NCBI GenBank assembly: GCA_958496175.1
Contig: OY292277.1
Location: 8,742,001-8,806,000 of the forward strand
Direction: 5' to 3'
From: Sisyra terminalis
Taxonomy: Eukaryota > Arthropoda > Insecta > Neuroptera > Sisyridae
Length of the DNA: 64,000 bases
Shown: positions 23,394 through 38,300 of the stretch, piece by piece
Position numbering within the stretch: the first letter of the stretch is position 1
Layout of the letters: each line of letters starts with the position of its first letter
Translations under genes and position numbers: made by a program
The notes under the pieces: generated by a model
Told to the model about the DNA's origin: nothing
What the model saw: only the letters and a program-made list of their open reading frames with translations
Database searches by the model: none

Positions 23394-26300
23394 GTAAGAG
23401 CTTTCCCCTTTTTTTTGTTCAAACGTTAATTTCTCCCCGTTATCTTTATGTACGTAGTACTATCTTCATTTTATCCAAACATCACCCATTCGTAGGTATA
23501 TAAATATTCAAACATTGCCTTTTTTCAATACATAATTTCTGGCTGGTAATAAAATGTTAACTGATACCTGCCCTTTCGATTTGAATTATTTATCTCGACA
23601 TCTACTTTGCTAAAATGTGCATTTTGTATATTATGGGTGTTGGGAATCGTTCAAATCGTCCTGCGAGGAGCAGCAGCGCCCACGCGGCCATAAGTTTAAA
23701 CTATGGAATGGGAAAACGGGTGGGCAAACGGAGGGATGGAGGGTTGTTTAAAAGAGACGTATGTGTGGCACAAAATACGCGTTTAACGTTCCCATAAAGC
23801 TTTTTTCTCCCGTCTTGCGTTTCGTCTACGTGAAGTTCCGTTGGCTGCTTTACCTTTTGGAACAGGAGCAAGCCATCGTCGGAGTCGGTTTTTTCTTCGG
23901 CAAGCCTATATATGCCTGCCAACCGTGTGCCGTACCATTTACATCCCCTCTCATCCCTTAAAATCCACATTAGTTGTGTTCGCATTCACCTTTCTCGTTT
24001 CCCGTTTCTATCTTTCTCGCTCGCATAAGTCGTGCCGGTTTTTCCTTTTTCCTGGTGCTCCATTGAACGTCAACGATCACACTGTAATAACATTACAGTT
24101 ACAATATTAAAGTAGCTCAGAGGTAACAGCGTGGCGCCACCTCACACCAAAAAAACAGATCCGTTTCCGTTTTTTCCGCTAGGTTTTTCCTCATTTACAC
24201 AGATGGACGTCTATATATATGTATATCAGTGATATAGGCAACCCTCACTTTACTTCGCTAAAAATTTTCCTACCCCGATCTAAATATATGCACAGATGGA
24301 TTTATATATTTGTGTGAATTGAAAAAGGTTGTACAATTATGGGAAAGTAACGAAAATGAGAGTAAGAAAGAGAGGTATACTAACTTTTGGTTGATGATGA
24401 GGTGGAGGGGTGGGGGGGTGTAAACGTTTTTTTTTCCTCTGTACAAAAGTCCGTCACCATTCCGAACACGTAGTCCATTAAAACATTCCGTTAACATAAC
24501 ATTATTCCATCCAAGTTGCAACCGAGTGAATAAAATAAGATTGAGAGGGCTAGAACGGGATAGGGGGATGAGGCCAGGAAGTTGGGATGTTGGGAATTGC
24601 ACCATCGTGTAAATTTACGATTATTATTAAAACAATTTAACATAAAAAATTAATAATGGAATTGCTGGAAAAGCTGGAAAAGGTGGTGTCTAAGAATGAT
24701 GATAGTTGGGGAGAGAAAACTAGAATCAATAGAAAAGGGGTTAATTTTTAATTAGGGTGAAAAATATTAAACGGTTAGCTACTGAAGAAATTAAGCTGCA
24801 GGCTCCGACTGGCAGTCCAACTAGTTGGATCGCCTAAATGATCCGCTAGACATTCAACTTCCATTAGATCCAACTTCGAAAGTTGGACCACTAGTTGGAC
24901 TGCAAGTCCGAACGTGAATGCCCAGCTTTAGGGTTGTCTTTTTAAAATCTTAGAATTATCAATTAAAAAAAGTCCCTCAATTTTACTTATGTTCTATGAT
25001 TTCAGAAGTTTAACTTTTTTTTTGAAGTTTTGATTCATTTATTAAGGAAATATTAGCGATCCTGAAGAATTGTTGTAGAAATTTGAATAGTAATAAGTTG
25101 AGGGTGGAAAAGTGAAAACAAAGCTTTAGTGAAAGGAAATTAGGTCAAATTTTTGAAGAACTTTTCCTCAAATTTATGATTTTCTGACTGATGTCAACCG
25201 AAGAAGTTCGGCTAACTTTTGTTTGATGATTTATTCCATATGGAACCAATTAATGGGGTGCATCGTATTTTTGATTAAATAAAAAGAATTGAGAATAATC
25301 TTTGGGGTACAAGAACTGCATAATTTCTTACCGGTTCCCATCCAAAGTTCGAAATTGGTCAATTTTCTACTTGTACATAGATTATAGCTATTTTCACTAA
25401 ATTAATATTGAAATGAATATTGCATTATTTGCTAGAGCGTTACTTATATGTGCATTTTATATTATTAAACTGGGCTGGTGCCATTTGGGACAAAATAAAG
25501 ACCATCTGAATTTTGCTTAGTTATTACTAACTTTTTCGATTTTCAAATAGGTTCTGTGGTAAACTAAACGCAGAATAAGAATTGATATTTTGTATGGGTA
25601 CATTAGAAATTCTTATCCCATGAAAACATCAGCATTGCCCAAAACAAAATTAATTTGGAAAAAGCTCAACTTTGAGCCCACGAAAAGTCAAAAAAAAAAA
25701 AATTGAGATAACATAGCCCATATCTATGCAGAGTTATTGTTATCCTTATATTTCCTCCTCTTTTGAAAATAAGGTTGATTTTCATAAAGCACCATTTTTA
25801 CAAAAATCAAAGTATGGTAAAATAAATTATGTTATGTTCAAATTCACAATGGGTTTTTGATTTATTTGATTATAAAACTATTATAAAGGTTTCTTAGTAA
25901 GCTTAATACTTATATTTTTATTCCAAAAGCTTGTTTATACTTTTTTAAGTGCAGTTGCTTAATAAACTTGACTTCGACTGCAATAACTGCATTTCACTAA
26001 TGCTTTTGTTTTATTGGGAAGCAATTGAGATCCAAACATATTTTTACGTTTGAATAACTATAGTGTGCATTACTTAAATTTGGATTTAGTACAAAATTAC
26101 AAAGCTCAATTAAAAGTTTTGAAAAAAAGTTGTCTAAGAAATGAAAATGCATAATTTTGGTTGATTTTTATCAAGGTAAAAAAATTCATTTGCACATATA
26201 TTTATAGAAAATTAAATTCCCTACAAAAAATGTCTCTTTAAAAATTTTTGCCAGGCACGCCGTTTTCGAATAATTAAGCTTTAAACATTAATATAGTTTT

Positions 26301-29300
26301 TAGATTTATCTTCTTTATTTTGAAATTTTGTAACTAACGAACAAATAAATATAAAGAAATTAACAAGATAGATTCTTAAAGGGAATTTAATGTGCTATAA
26401 AAAAGGTCTCTTAACGTTTTTACATAAAACCACTTTTTCAAAAGTTATTCACAGTTACAGTTGAAGGAAAAATTAAATTATTGTTTTTTTCTTTGTTGAA
26501 GCAAAGTGATTTTATGTAAAAATTTTAAGAAACCTTTTTTGTAGAGCATTAAATTTCCTTCAAAAATCTGTATTGTGCATTTCTATATATTTATTTGTTC
26601 GTTAGTTACAAAATTCCCAAATAAAGAGGATAAATATAAAAATTATATCAATGTCTGAAGCTTGATTATTCGGAAACGGCGTTTTTGGCGAAAATTTTCA
26701 TAAAAACGTTTTTTGTAGGAAATTTAATTTTCTATAAATATATATGCAGATAATTTTTTTACTTTGATAGTTTGACAGCAGTGACGCAAAAATGAAAACA
26801 CAAATAAAAATCGAAATTAAAGATGATAGACCTCTTATTATTAATATTAAGGGCTCAAACCTTCTCGATATTTTTTTTTGGCACCTTGTACAATATTTTC
26901 GATATAGGGGAAGTTGGGACGGAACGGTGTACCTAAGTTTTAATTACAATTTACGAGAAATTTAAAGAAACAATCTAATTGTTTTGTAATTTATATATTT
27001 ATTTAATTCATTCTTTACAAATAAATAAAGGTTTTATTGGTTTAAATTAATAATTGATATTTAAAATTTAGGTTTCAAAAATAAATGGAAATTTCCCATT
27101 CTGGCCCACCTTCTGGGGCACAATGGGAAATTAGCCTAGGCCGTAATAGGATACTTATTATTGGCTTAGTTCGCAGATAAAAACACTGTCATCATCGTGT
27201 TTAGCCCAGCACATGCCAAATGTGCCCATTTTTGATAAATACTGCAGGAACACCAGCTTTCATTAGATTTGGAGTTTAAATCCTCACAGTATACGCAGAT
27301 TACCTCTGCATCTTCCAACTATTTTTATATGTTGACTGTCGGCTAGTTTTCCTTATATATGAACCCATTATCTGCTGATAAAATAAAAGACTATCTGGAT
27401 GGGAAATTCTTTCTGAATTCTATATCCCATTCCGCCCCACCCATTGTGCCCCAAAGCACCTTTCCCATAAGCACGACTTTTATGGCAGGATATATTGGTT
27501 CAGTTTGAATTATCACTAGGCTTTTAGTTAGTCAACAGTATGTTTTAACAAACATGTCATGTTAATATTCAAAAAATAGAACATAGGATAATTATCTTAG
27601 TGTTACTTTGCAAAAATTAGAATTCGGAATGGTTTATTTCGACTTTTGATAAAAATAAAAACAACTTCACTTTTTACTGGCGATAGCCACTTTTTATAAT
27701 GCAGCCCAGTTAATTGAACATTGAGTATGATTTTTATGCGTTTTTGTCACCTGTAACAAGCGCTAATTCCATTTCCCATTCCGCCATCCCGTGTTCCCAT
27801 ACTTCTCAAAAAAAAAAGTCGATTTTTTTGACCCGATCTTATATATATATATAGATTTAACATAAGATTAAATGTAGTTCGTATGAAAAATTCTACATTG
27901 GCCAAACTGGTAGATCCTTCAGAACTAGATACAAAGAGCTTACATATGAGGATCACAAATAAACACCATGGAAGAATATGAAGTATGCCAAGTTCACAAA
28001 CTTTATCCAATTAATATCCTGACAAATTATTTTCATCAATCACCTTATATGGTATTAACAATTGAAACAACAAAAATACAGCCTGAAGATGACAGCTATC
28101 CGTTATTGAAACGCATGGTGGAAAAAAATTGCATCTTAGGCACAAATAGTAGCTTTTTTTATAATTTCCCTCGGCTTTGTAAGTTTGTGCCGTTTTACAT
28201 CATATTTACAATCAATGGGAAAAAATTGGAGTGTAAATTTTTTTGGTTTAAATAAGTTTCAGAAATGTTGATTTTGGCTAATATTTACTCTTCATTTTTT
28301 ATTTCATTTGGTGACGTAAGAGAATTAATGTTGAGTTGCCAAAGATACAGGTGGAAAGTATATCAGAGCTTCATCTCTTTGTTTTGACCTTGATTTTATT
28401 TTGGATCGTCAAAGCCTTGACATTTTTAGAGGGGAAAGAGGAGATTAAAGTAATAATCAGAAATCTTGTTTATATAGATAATTTAACTTTTTATTCTAAC
28501 GACAAATCAATAAGTACAAGAAGAAAACGTCAGATATAATCATAAAGTAAACAAAACACCTTCATAAGCCTTCTTTTGTTTTAGTGTAGAAGTCATTTTT
28601 TTTCATTTTTGTTGAAACAAAACAAAAACTTTATAAAGTTTCGGAAATAAACGAATAAGATGGAACCGTAAATTTATCACACTCGTCCCATGTAATACAC
28701 ATGAATGCCAATAGCTAGATCTTCGATCGTAAAATATAGAATCGTATCGTTACGCGTATACTTAATATCGACGTTACATTACGATAGTACTAACGCTCTA
28801 AAAACCCATTGGCTTACACTTCTAACGCACGAAAAAAAAAAAAAAAAGAAAAAAAATAAGGAAAACCGAAGCACGTAGTAATGTGAATGTAACGAGAAAA
28901 GAAATACCCAACGCAACGATAAAGTACTGAGAGAAATTGAAAAAGGCATATTCCCAGATCTCAGGTACACCCACCCCCTCATTTCCCTTCTTTTTTTTCA
29001 TCCCATTTTTACAGTTCATGCTAGGGATCACATTGCGCGAATATCATCTCTTTTTTGTCACCCTTTTTTCTTTTAGTTGAAGTAAATATTAATTTAATGA
29101 AAAATTAATAAAAAAAAAATGGGATTTATTAGTCTATAAATTGTATTTTTTTTATTAAAAAAAATTAATATTGGAAATGAGGTATGGCAAAAAGAGTAAA
29201 GAGTAGAAATCTTTAAATTTTTGAGACAGGAAATTAAGATGATGTGATAAATTCGAAAGCGGATGGTTATAAATTGTGAAACTGATTTAAAAATTGATCA

Positions 29301-32300
29301 AGTGTGCTTTAGAGGTAATTATTTTTGCTTTTTGTTTTTTTCGTATTGGAAGCCATCTATTGTTGAATTCATAAAAGTACTGTTTGATGTATTGCCGTTT
29401 TTTTTATGGAATATTGAATTGTGAAAAAAAAGAGCAGAGAAAAAAGCTTTAATTACGTTTATGATTGACGAGCTTTTCTCTTTTCGTCGGTCGTTATAAT
29501 TGTTTGTCTCTTTTTCTTATTTATACGTTTTTTTTTGTTTTTTTTTTTTTGAGGAAAATTGTAAGAATTGGACTTTCAAGGGACCAATTCATTTGACAGG
29601 GTAATTTTATTTATGATGTGGGAAAAGATATGATTGTTCTTTTTTTTAAAGCTTGAGCTTTACGTGAGCTTTCATCTTTTTACAAGTTTTACTTGTTTAA
29701 AGAAGCTAAAATATTTTTTTATAAGCTTAACCCAATTTACTTAGCTAAGTTAAAAGAGGACTAATTGTGAATATTTAGAAATTTTTTCAGCAATCAAAAG
29801 TTTTCTGGTTGGTCCTAATGATCTTATTAATATTTTGCATAGCAATTGGGGTATCCAAACCAAATATAAAATAGACTTGAATAAAATAATGCTTTAGACT
29901 ACCAAAATGAAGAAGCTTTGTTGAACTTGGTTAACCAATAGAAAAATTTTCATAATTGATATTTTGCAAGCTTTACATAGCGATTGGGGTATTAAAATCA
30001 AAAATAAAATTGGATTGAATAAAATAATGCTTTAGATTACCAAAATGAAGAAGCGTGGGAAAAGATATGATTGTTCTTTTTTTTTTGAAAGCTTGAGCTT
30101 TACGTGAGCTTTCATATTTTTACAAGTTTTACTTGTTTAAAAGAGGCTAAAATATTTTTTTATAAGCTTAACCCAATAAAATTAGCTAAGTTAAAAGAGG
30201 ACTAATTGTTAATATTTAGAAATTTTTTCAGCAATCAAAAGTTTTCCGATAGGTCCTAATGATCTAATTTATATTTTGCAAGCTTTGCATAGCGATTGGG
30301 GTATTAAAATCAAATATAAAATTGGCTTGAATAAAATAATGTTTTAGATTACCAAAATAATGAAGCTTTGTAGAACTTAGTTTACCAAAAGAAAATTTTT
30401 CAATTTTACTCTTTTTTTGAGGTCTTCCGTATTGCCTAGGATATGTCTTTTCTATTATTTTCTTTCTCCCTTATTCCTACTTATTGATGGAATATATCCC
30501 ACACTTTCCTTCTTACAAGAACAAAACAGTTGAAAGTATCTAAAGTACAAGAAAAAAGAAAACCGCCAAATGATTTCCACCATACAATAATAAAACATGT
30601 CGTTGACAGCACGATAAATGATTCTTAATTACTATTTTGCTCGAATGGAGAAAATTTCATGATGCTTCTTTTTTTGAGCTTTATAAAGCTCTATTTTCCC
30701 TCACCATTTAATATTAAATATTTTATTGGATTTATTGAAGATGATAAATGATGAATGCAATGCTTTTAATTTATGCGGAGTTGGGAAAGTGGCTCTAGTG
30801 GCCACCCTGACATTTCCCATTTAGTCCGTATAGTTTGTGTCCTGTTTTATGTGGTTCGTGTATGGTAAGTGCATCATATGTGCTTACAGGAACAATGCAC
30901 TTGAGCCATTTTAGCATTAGGTTCGTTAGCCGTTTGGGTCTTTAGAGAATGTTGAATGTTGAGACAATGAGGTGAGGTGGGTTAAGCCATTATTAACGTG
31001 ATACGAGATCGGATTCTATAATATTCACGTAATGCACTCGGTTCACTTTTAGTGCATCGTTAATTGTTTCAGGGTGTTCAAGGAAATGGAAAAAAAAATG
31101 CATAAGTCGTAAAGTAGCCTAAAACTACTGCTTTTTAATTTAAAAAATTCAAATGCATGCCATTTTTTTTTTTTTGAAAATCATTACCGCTTTAAAGGTA
31201 ATTCTTTTGGAACATTTTTCCAAATCAATTTTTTCGTATAGATGGGAAAATTAACAGGTGTCATTTTTCAAACCTTAACAATAGTTGAATACGATCAAGA
31301 GCGTTGGTATTGGCAAAACAGTTAACAATCTGTGTATATAATATATATTAGAGTGGTCCAAAAAAAAAGTTTTTGCCTATCATCTTAAACGCTTTTCTAA
31401 GGTATAAAAAAAAATCCCTCTAAAGCGCAGGTTGATATCTTGATTCTCCACAAAGCTCAATGAATGTCTATTTTCCTATTTAAATAACACGTAAAAAATT
31501 GTTTTTACGTTTTTATTTGGTAAAACTACGAAAAAAATTTTTTTGAATTTTTCATCATTTATTTTTGTAGGAAATTTAATTTTCTACAAAAATGTATTGA
31601 GGTAGTTTTTTCGTAATTCTAACGGGTAAAAAGTTATCAAGCTTTAAAACCGCTACTGAGCAAATTTGACATTGATAGTTTCAAAGTAATTTTTTGAAGG
31701 AATAGACAATATTTCAAGATAATTTAATAAATTTTCATGGATTTGAAATAATTCTCAACTTTTTGAAAATTTTTTTGGTGATTGCATGTATTTAATTCAA
31801 AACTTATCAAACTCTAGACTATTTATAATATAATTAACAAATGTTTTTGGCGAAGTACGAACTGTGAACTATGAATGATTGTTTTTATTACAATTTGGAT
31901 AACTTTTTCCCCATTAGAATTACGAATAAATAACTGGAGTACTATTTTGAAGAGAATTCAATTTCCTACAAAAATATTTGATCCAAATTAAAAAAAAAAT
32001 CTTAGTTTTACCGGATAAAAACGTAAAAAAATGGGAAAATAGAAATTTTTTATGCTTCATGAAGAATTGAGATATCAAGCTGCGCTTTTAACGGATTTTT
32101 TTTTATACTTAAGAGAATCTTTTTAGACAATAGCAGTTGAAAAAAAAAATTTTTTGGACCACTCTAATATATATAGAATAAATTATAAAAGTTCAAACAA
32201 AAACAATTTTTTTTTTAATTTCTGTAGATTTTTATATATTTTTATATATTGTTATATTAAATTATACTACATAAATTGGACGACAATATATTCTATATAT

Positions 32301-35300
32301 TATATACACAGTATAACTGTTCAAAGTCAGCGAAAAAATCTTATTATAAGTTAGCAATCGTTTAATGCAAAATTCAAACTATACATTGAATAGATCAAAT
32401 CTTTCAAATCAAATTCCTGCAACTTCCGTCATCAAAGTTATGTAAAGACTAATATTATTTTTGTGGAACATTTTACGCCTCATTTCTGACCTCTACGGGT
32501 CAATTATTGATTACAAGTGACCCAATTTTGGGCAATAAAGATCTCAAGTAAGCTTTTAACTATTGGATACGATCCATATCTCAGCAGTTTTAAAACTAAA
32601 GCATCCCATTTTTAGCACATCTTAACAATAGTTTTATACGATCAAGAGCGTTGCAATTGGCAAAGCAAATGACAATCGTTTAGTAAAAAATCTAAACTAT
32701 AAATTGGATGGATCAAAACTTCCAAACCTAATTCCTCTAACCTCTGCCAGGTCATTAAAGACATGAAAAGCTTGATATTTTTACAACTTCTTCTACTCCT
32801 CAATTTTGGTCTCCACTGGTCAATTGTTGTTTACAAGTAATCCAATTTTGGACTTAAAGGGCAGAAAGAAGCTTTCAATTAATTCAAGTCTTGAAATTAA
32901 AAGGTACCCTTTTATAAGCATCTATTAACCATTGTTTTATGTGATCAAGAGCATTGGAATTAGCAAAACAAATGACAATCGTTTCAAGGAAAGTCCCAAC
33001 TAAAAATTGGATTGATTAATACCTCCCAACCAAACTCCTGCATCTTTTTCCAGGTCATCAAAGTCATGTAAAGTTTGATATATTTCTCACGGAACACAAT
33101 TTCTTCTATTGTACAAGATTGGTCTCCACTGGTTAATTAATGTCAACAAATGGTCCAATTTAAGGAAATGAAGGTTTGAAGTGGGCTTTTAACTATTGGA
33201 TACGAGCACATGGTGCACCATATCTTTCCAATCTTAAAGCTAAAAGGTTCCATTTTTGAAACATTTTTAACACTTACTTTTTATGATCAAGAGCGTTAGT
33301 ATTGACAAAACAGATGACAATCGTTTGGTGCAAACTATAGGCTGAATGTGTTAAAACCTCCAAGCCAAACTCCTACAATTTTGGCCATGTCATCAAAGTC
33401 TAGTAAAGTCTGATAGTGTTTTTGTTGAATACTTCTTCTACTGTATAGTTCTGGTCTCCACTGGCCAATTTTAGTTTAGAAGTGATCCAATTTTGGGTCA
33501 AAAAGTTTAAATTTAGTTTTTAACTCTTGAATACAAGCACATGATCTTCCGTATCTTTCCAGCGTTAAAACTAAGGTCTAATTTTTCTAGCATTTCCTTA
33601 CAGTAGTTTTATTAGATCAGGAGCGTTGGCATTAGAAAAACAGATGACAATCATTTAGTGCATTGTTTCCTAATCTGTGGTCCGCGGACCCCTGGGGGTC
33701 CGCGAGTCTGGGGGTTTGGCGGTCCGTGATCCCATTTGAAAAAAAATATTTTTGTTTTTAAACTTAATAAAAGAATACTAAAATATAATATTGTCCGAAA
33801 ATTGCACCTTTTTTCACTCAGGAGTCCTTGGCATTATGCTTGATTTCCTTGGGGGTCCGCGGCTGAAAAAGGTTAGGAACCGCTGACTTAGTGGAAAGTC
33901 TAAACTATAAATTGCATAGATCAAAACCTACAAACCGAACTCCTGCGACTTCCTGCGGTCATTAAAGTTATGTAAAGCTTAATGTTGGTTTTGTGGAACA
34001 AAACTTTTTCTATTGCCTAATTTTAGCCTCCACTGATCAATAACAGTTTGCAAGTGATCCAATTTTGGACTCAAAAGTCTGAAGTAAACATCTTACTATT
34101 GGATATGAGCACATGGTGATCCATATCATTCTAGGCTCAAAACTAAAACTTTCTATTTTTCAAGCATTTCTTTACAATGTCTTTATACGATCAAGAATGT
34201 AGACATTTGCAAAATAGATGACAATCGTTTGGTGCAAAGTTCACACTATAGGCTAAATTTATCAAAGCCTCCTCACAATACTTCTGCAACTTTAAAAGTC
34301 GTTAAAAGTTAGACAATGTTTTTGTAGAACATAACATCTTTTTCTACCTAATTTTGGTCCCCATTGATCAATTACTGTTTAAATATGATCTATTTTTGGG
34401 CGAAAAGTTCTGAAGTAAGCTTTTAGCTTTTGAGTACCAGATCTTGGTGCACCATATCTTAAGAATCTTATCTTTAATCACTTCAATAGCTTTGTATGTG
34501 ATAAACGTTAGTAGATGATAAAATTCAGATCTCTGCTTTTATTAAATAAGAAGCCAATTCAGGTTGTTTAAGATTGGTTTTTTTATTTAATATTTTTTTA
34601 ATATTCAAATTAGCTACGTTTCGTTACGTATTGTAACTTCATCAGTCCTCTTGAATCACAAAAAATATAATATTTTCAATTTAAATTCAATAAATTTATT
34701 GAATTTATTTGAATTATTGAATTTAAATTGAAAATATTATATTTTTTGTGATTCAAGAGGACTGATGAAGTTACAATACGTAACGAAACGTAGCTAATTT
34801 GAATATTAAAAAAATATTAAATAAAAAAAAAGATTTTAAACAACCTGAAGTATCTTCTTATTTAATAAACGTTAGTATTCTTTTTTTAACAAATATTCAA
34901 AAGAAAAAAGTTTCCTGAAAAGAGTATTTCTGTCTTTATTATTTATGAATGAAAAATTTAATGAAGTGTTTAATGGCGATGGAAGTTGAGAGTATTTTTT
35001 CGGGAGTTTACAGGTGGTTAGTTTAAAGTTTACGTATTTTTTGAAAGTTTTAATAACAACGTAATTACGGTAATAGAAGGAGCTGAACATTCTGTAGCTG
35101 ATGTGCTTGTGTACAAGTTATGTTTCGCTCTACACCGATATCACCCCTTTCCTAAGGGTAGATGGCAGTAATAATAGGTGGTTATGCAATCTATACACCT
35201 TATAGCCTCGGGGTGCATAGTTAGTTATATTAATACATCAAGCGGGCTATAGTATTAGAATTAAGTCTAAAATGGAATAGTTGCGAGGAAATGAGACGGG

Positions 35301-38300
35301 GAATCGAACCGAAATTATCGCGCGACCAACACGACCGGCAAGTGAGGAAAAGCGGGATGGCTATAGTAGGAAAACGGCTGCATGAATTGGGTTGTCTTCA
35401 CTAATGGAACAATGTACCTTATAATCATGAGCGAAAGGAATCTGTTGATGAGTGCGGCAAGGGTGGCTGTTTGTTGTTGGGGAAATATTATTTGGGAAAT
35501 GTATTTGGGGATGTTGTGGGGTGATGTTTTTCCTCCATGTTGGGAAGACGGCAGAAGAGTTGGCGTTCAATATGTCGTCGTTTCGCTTATGTGTTTGGTT
35601 CTCACCTTTCTTAATAGCCTCATCATTCGTTCTATTTAATATTATAGTGTGGCTGCACCCCCCTCATTAGTAATCGGGGCGTGCGGTTTTATTAGAGGGT
35701 ATAAATAACATTTCAGGAAAATCGTTTTTGAAAAGGAACCATCGATATTATTGAATTTGGGGCCAGTGAAATGAGGGATGGATAGAACGGGGATGTCACC
35801 CCAGTTATGACTTAGAAAATATTCCTCAAGTTAATTGGCGTTGGTCATAGAAAAAATGTCTTCTAAACAAACTTTGGTATCAGGAAATGTATGGCGAAGC
35901 GTATAACTAATATTTCCAATAATGCAATTTTTAAATTAGTGATTCAAACCGGAAATTTTAGGGAGACAAGGCAAGACGAGAGGAAAATGTTATTTCCTCC
36001 AAAAGTTTTCAATGGGGGGTAGGAAAATACGGAGAAATTCAAATAGAATAAGTTTCTTATTTGTCATTTATGTCTAGTGTACTTGGACCGTTCGTGTTGT
36101 TGTTGGCAAGTTTTAATAAGTCTATCTTTTCGCTATAAACATTAATATACACAAATATTTATACGACGCTCCCTCGGTCCCCCTCGGCATTACTTGCCTC
36201 ACTCCTGCACCGTGTATTATCACCGCTCGCCTTCGGGATACTTTTTATTTGAAATCCAGAAGGCTTCGTCAACCATCCCTTCATCCCCACGGTCTTCAGT
36301 CGCTCCACATACGCTCGTCTTTCGTTCCCATTCGCGATATGTACACCAATGTCCTGCATTTGGCGTCTCCCGGATTCATATTCCCGTTTCCGGCATATTG
36401 TGGATGTAATACTTTGTGTTAGTTTCGCCATATTATTCAGCATTGAGTTTATAATATGAAAATAATTTTTGAAATGGGAAAAGAAAACGAAGTAGTTTTA
36501 TAATAATCTTACGAAATTTTCTTCCTCATATTTTCCCAAAATTTTCCTTGTTAAAATCGGAAAGCTTTATAACAGTTGCACTTGTATAGAAATTATGGTA
36601 ATAATCTTTATTTTAAAGGCAGAATTCAACAAGTTAGAAGTGAAACTTTCAAAACAGTTGGGCTTCAAGATATTGAGACAAATGTAAAATTTTATAATTA
36701 GGATAATTGTAGGGTTAATTTTACGATTTATTAGCATATATATTACACTAGCTGATCCCCGCGACTTCGTCTACGTAACGTATTTTATTTTTCTTATTTC
36801 TTTTACGAACAATATAATCATACTTCAAAACACTTCACATCTCTTGAAAAAGACACATTTAATAAACTGTTGCAAGGAATAAAATAGTTCTACGCAATAA
36901 TCAATTGATTTTCAATGAATCCACGGTAGATATACCTACCGTGAACCAAATACTCCGTAAATTAATCAGCATCTATACATAAATAAAAAATATCGCCAAG
37001 TTTAATAAATTCGGTCTTAATTGGCTAAAAAAAGTCAAAAGTTATCAAAATACTTGCTCCAAAATAACCCCATCTCCCTTTTTCGATTCCCGAATGAACC
37101 TTTTTTCACAAACTATTACACTGTACAACACAACCGCGAAATTGAAATTTGTACAATGGCACGAAACCCAGTTCTTCCATAATCATGTATAACCATTATG
37201 TATCTATAAACTTATTATTAAATTATCTGAATTTCAACTATATAATTAAACCATATTGGATAGTCCAGAGTTCACCATACACGATTTGGCGTATACCTTT
37301 TGCTCTGGAAGAGGATTTTACATTTCTTTTATCATTATGATGATATGATTATTTATTATTTATCATGATGATGATTTCTGGCTGGAATTGCGAATTTTTT
37401 TCGTGATCTCTTTCACGCACTTGCAAATAGAATATATTTCCCCTACCCCCTAATAGAAAAAAATCCTAGAGGTATGAAATAAATCTAGTGGTGGTAAAGA
37501 TGCAGGTATCGTTTAATATTTGAAACTTTTATATTTGGACATTGTTCGAATTACATTTTTCTCGTTTGCTTGAAAATACGTGCAGCACAGTAAAATATTA
37601 TCATTTGCATTAGAATTTTTAATTATTATCTATAAAAAATCTTCATGTCCTGAACGTTGTGGGTTTTAAATTTCGTTGGAATCACAATCGTTCACAGAAT
37701 GATCACATATGACCGAACATTTGGTTAAAAAATTTTTTAACGAAATTGAGCAACTTTATTTCGACGAAATTATGAGTACCTAAGGAATCGGCTGTACATT
37801 CATTTGAGTAGTACCTGAAAAAACAGCTTGTAATATTATGTGATATCAGAATTAATTTTGAATTAGCTTTTATTTTATTGAAATTTCATGATTAAGAACG
37901 AAATATGTGGTTAGAAAATATTTAAATACTTGCTAGCATCATTTTCACTATTTTGCTTAATCGAATCAATATTAAAATTATAAGAACTTTTATTTTTCTT
38001 ATTTAATAATGCTTTTCGGCGTGCCCGAAATTCACGAACACGTTCTGTTGAACCTTTGGACGTCTTTACAGCCTTGTTTTCTTTACTTTTTTTGGATAAT
38101 CATGACAATAGCCCGTATTCACCTACGGCAAACTCGAAAATTAATTTTATTAAAATAATGAAATGTTTATGCTCACAATTATAATAAGCAATTTACTACG
38201 ATTGTTATTGGTTGCTATGAAAACCATTCTCAAGTAGCGTAATACGCAGGCGTGCACAACCATAAGAAATACTAATGTTTCCTATCTTATTCTTTCTAAT

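Larger units (their letters stand above)
31280..34470. repeat. Tandem array of about 300-340-bp units, seven copies
   Basis: The block GATCAAGAGCGTTGG-ATTGGC followed by GATGACAATCGTTTAGTGCA recurs at about 31293, 32640, 32941, 33283, 33614 and 34189, with a further degenerate unit near 33950-34180. The array is split by an insertion at about 31330-32355 and by the MITE at 33661-33885. Confidence 0.85.

Noticed and set aside
23615..24110. Cluster of four overlapping short frames as a small gene
   Set aside because: Frames overlap on both strands in a G+C-richer patch; none has splice sites or a recognisable product.
35285..35335. tRNA-like fragment (minus strand reads GGTTCGATTCCCC after a CGCGCG segment)
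   Set aside because: The sequence around the T-loop-like TTCGATT does not form a 5-bp T stem, and no acceptor, D or anticodon arms fit.
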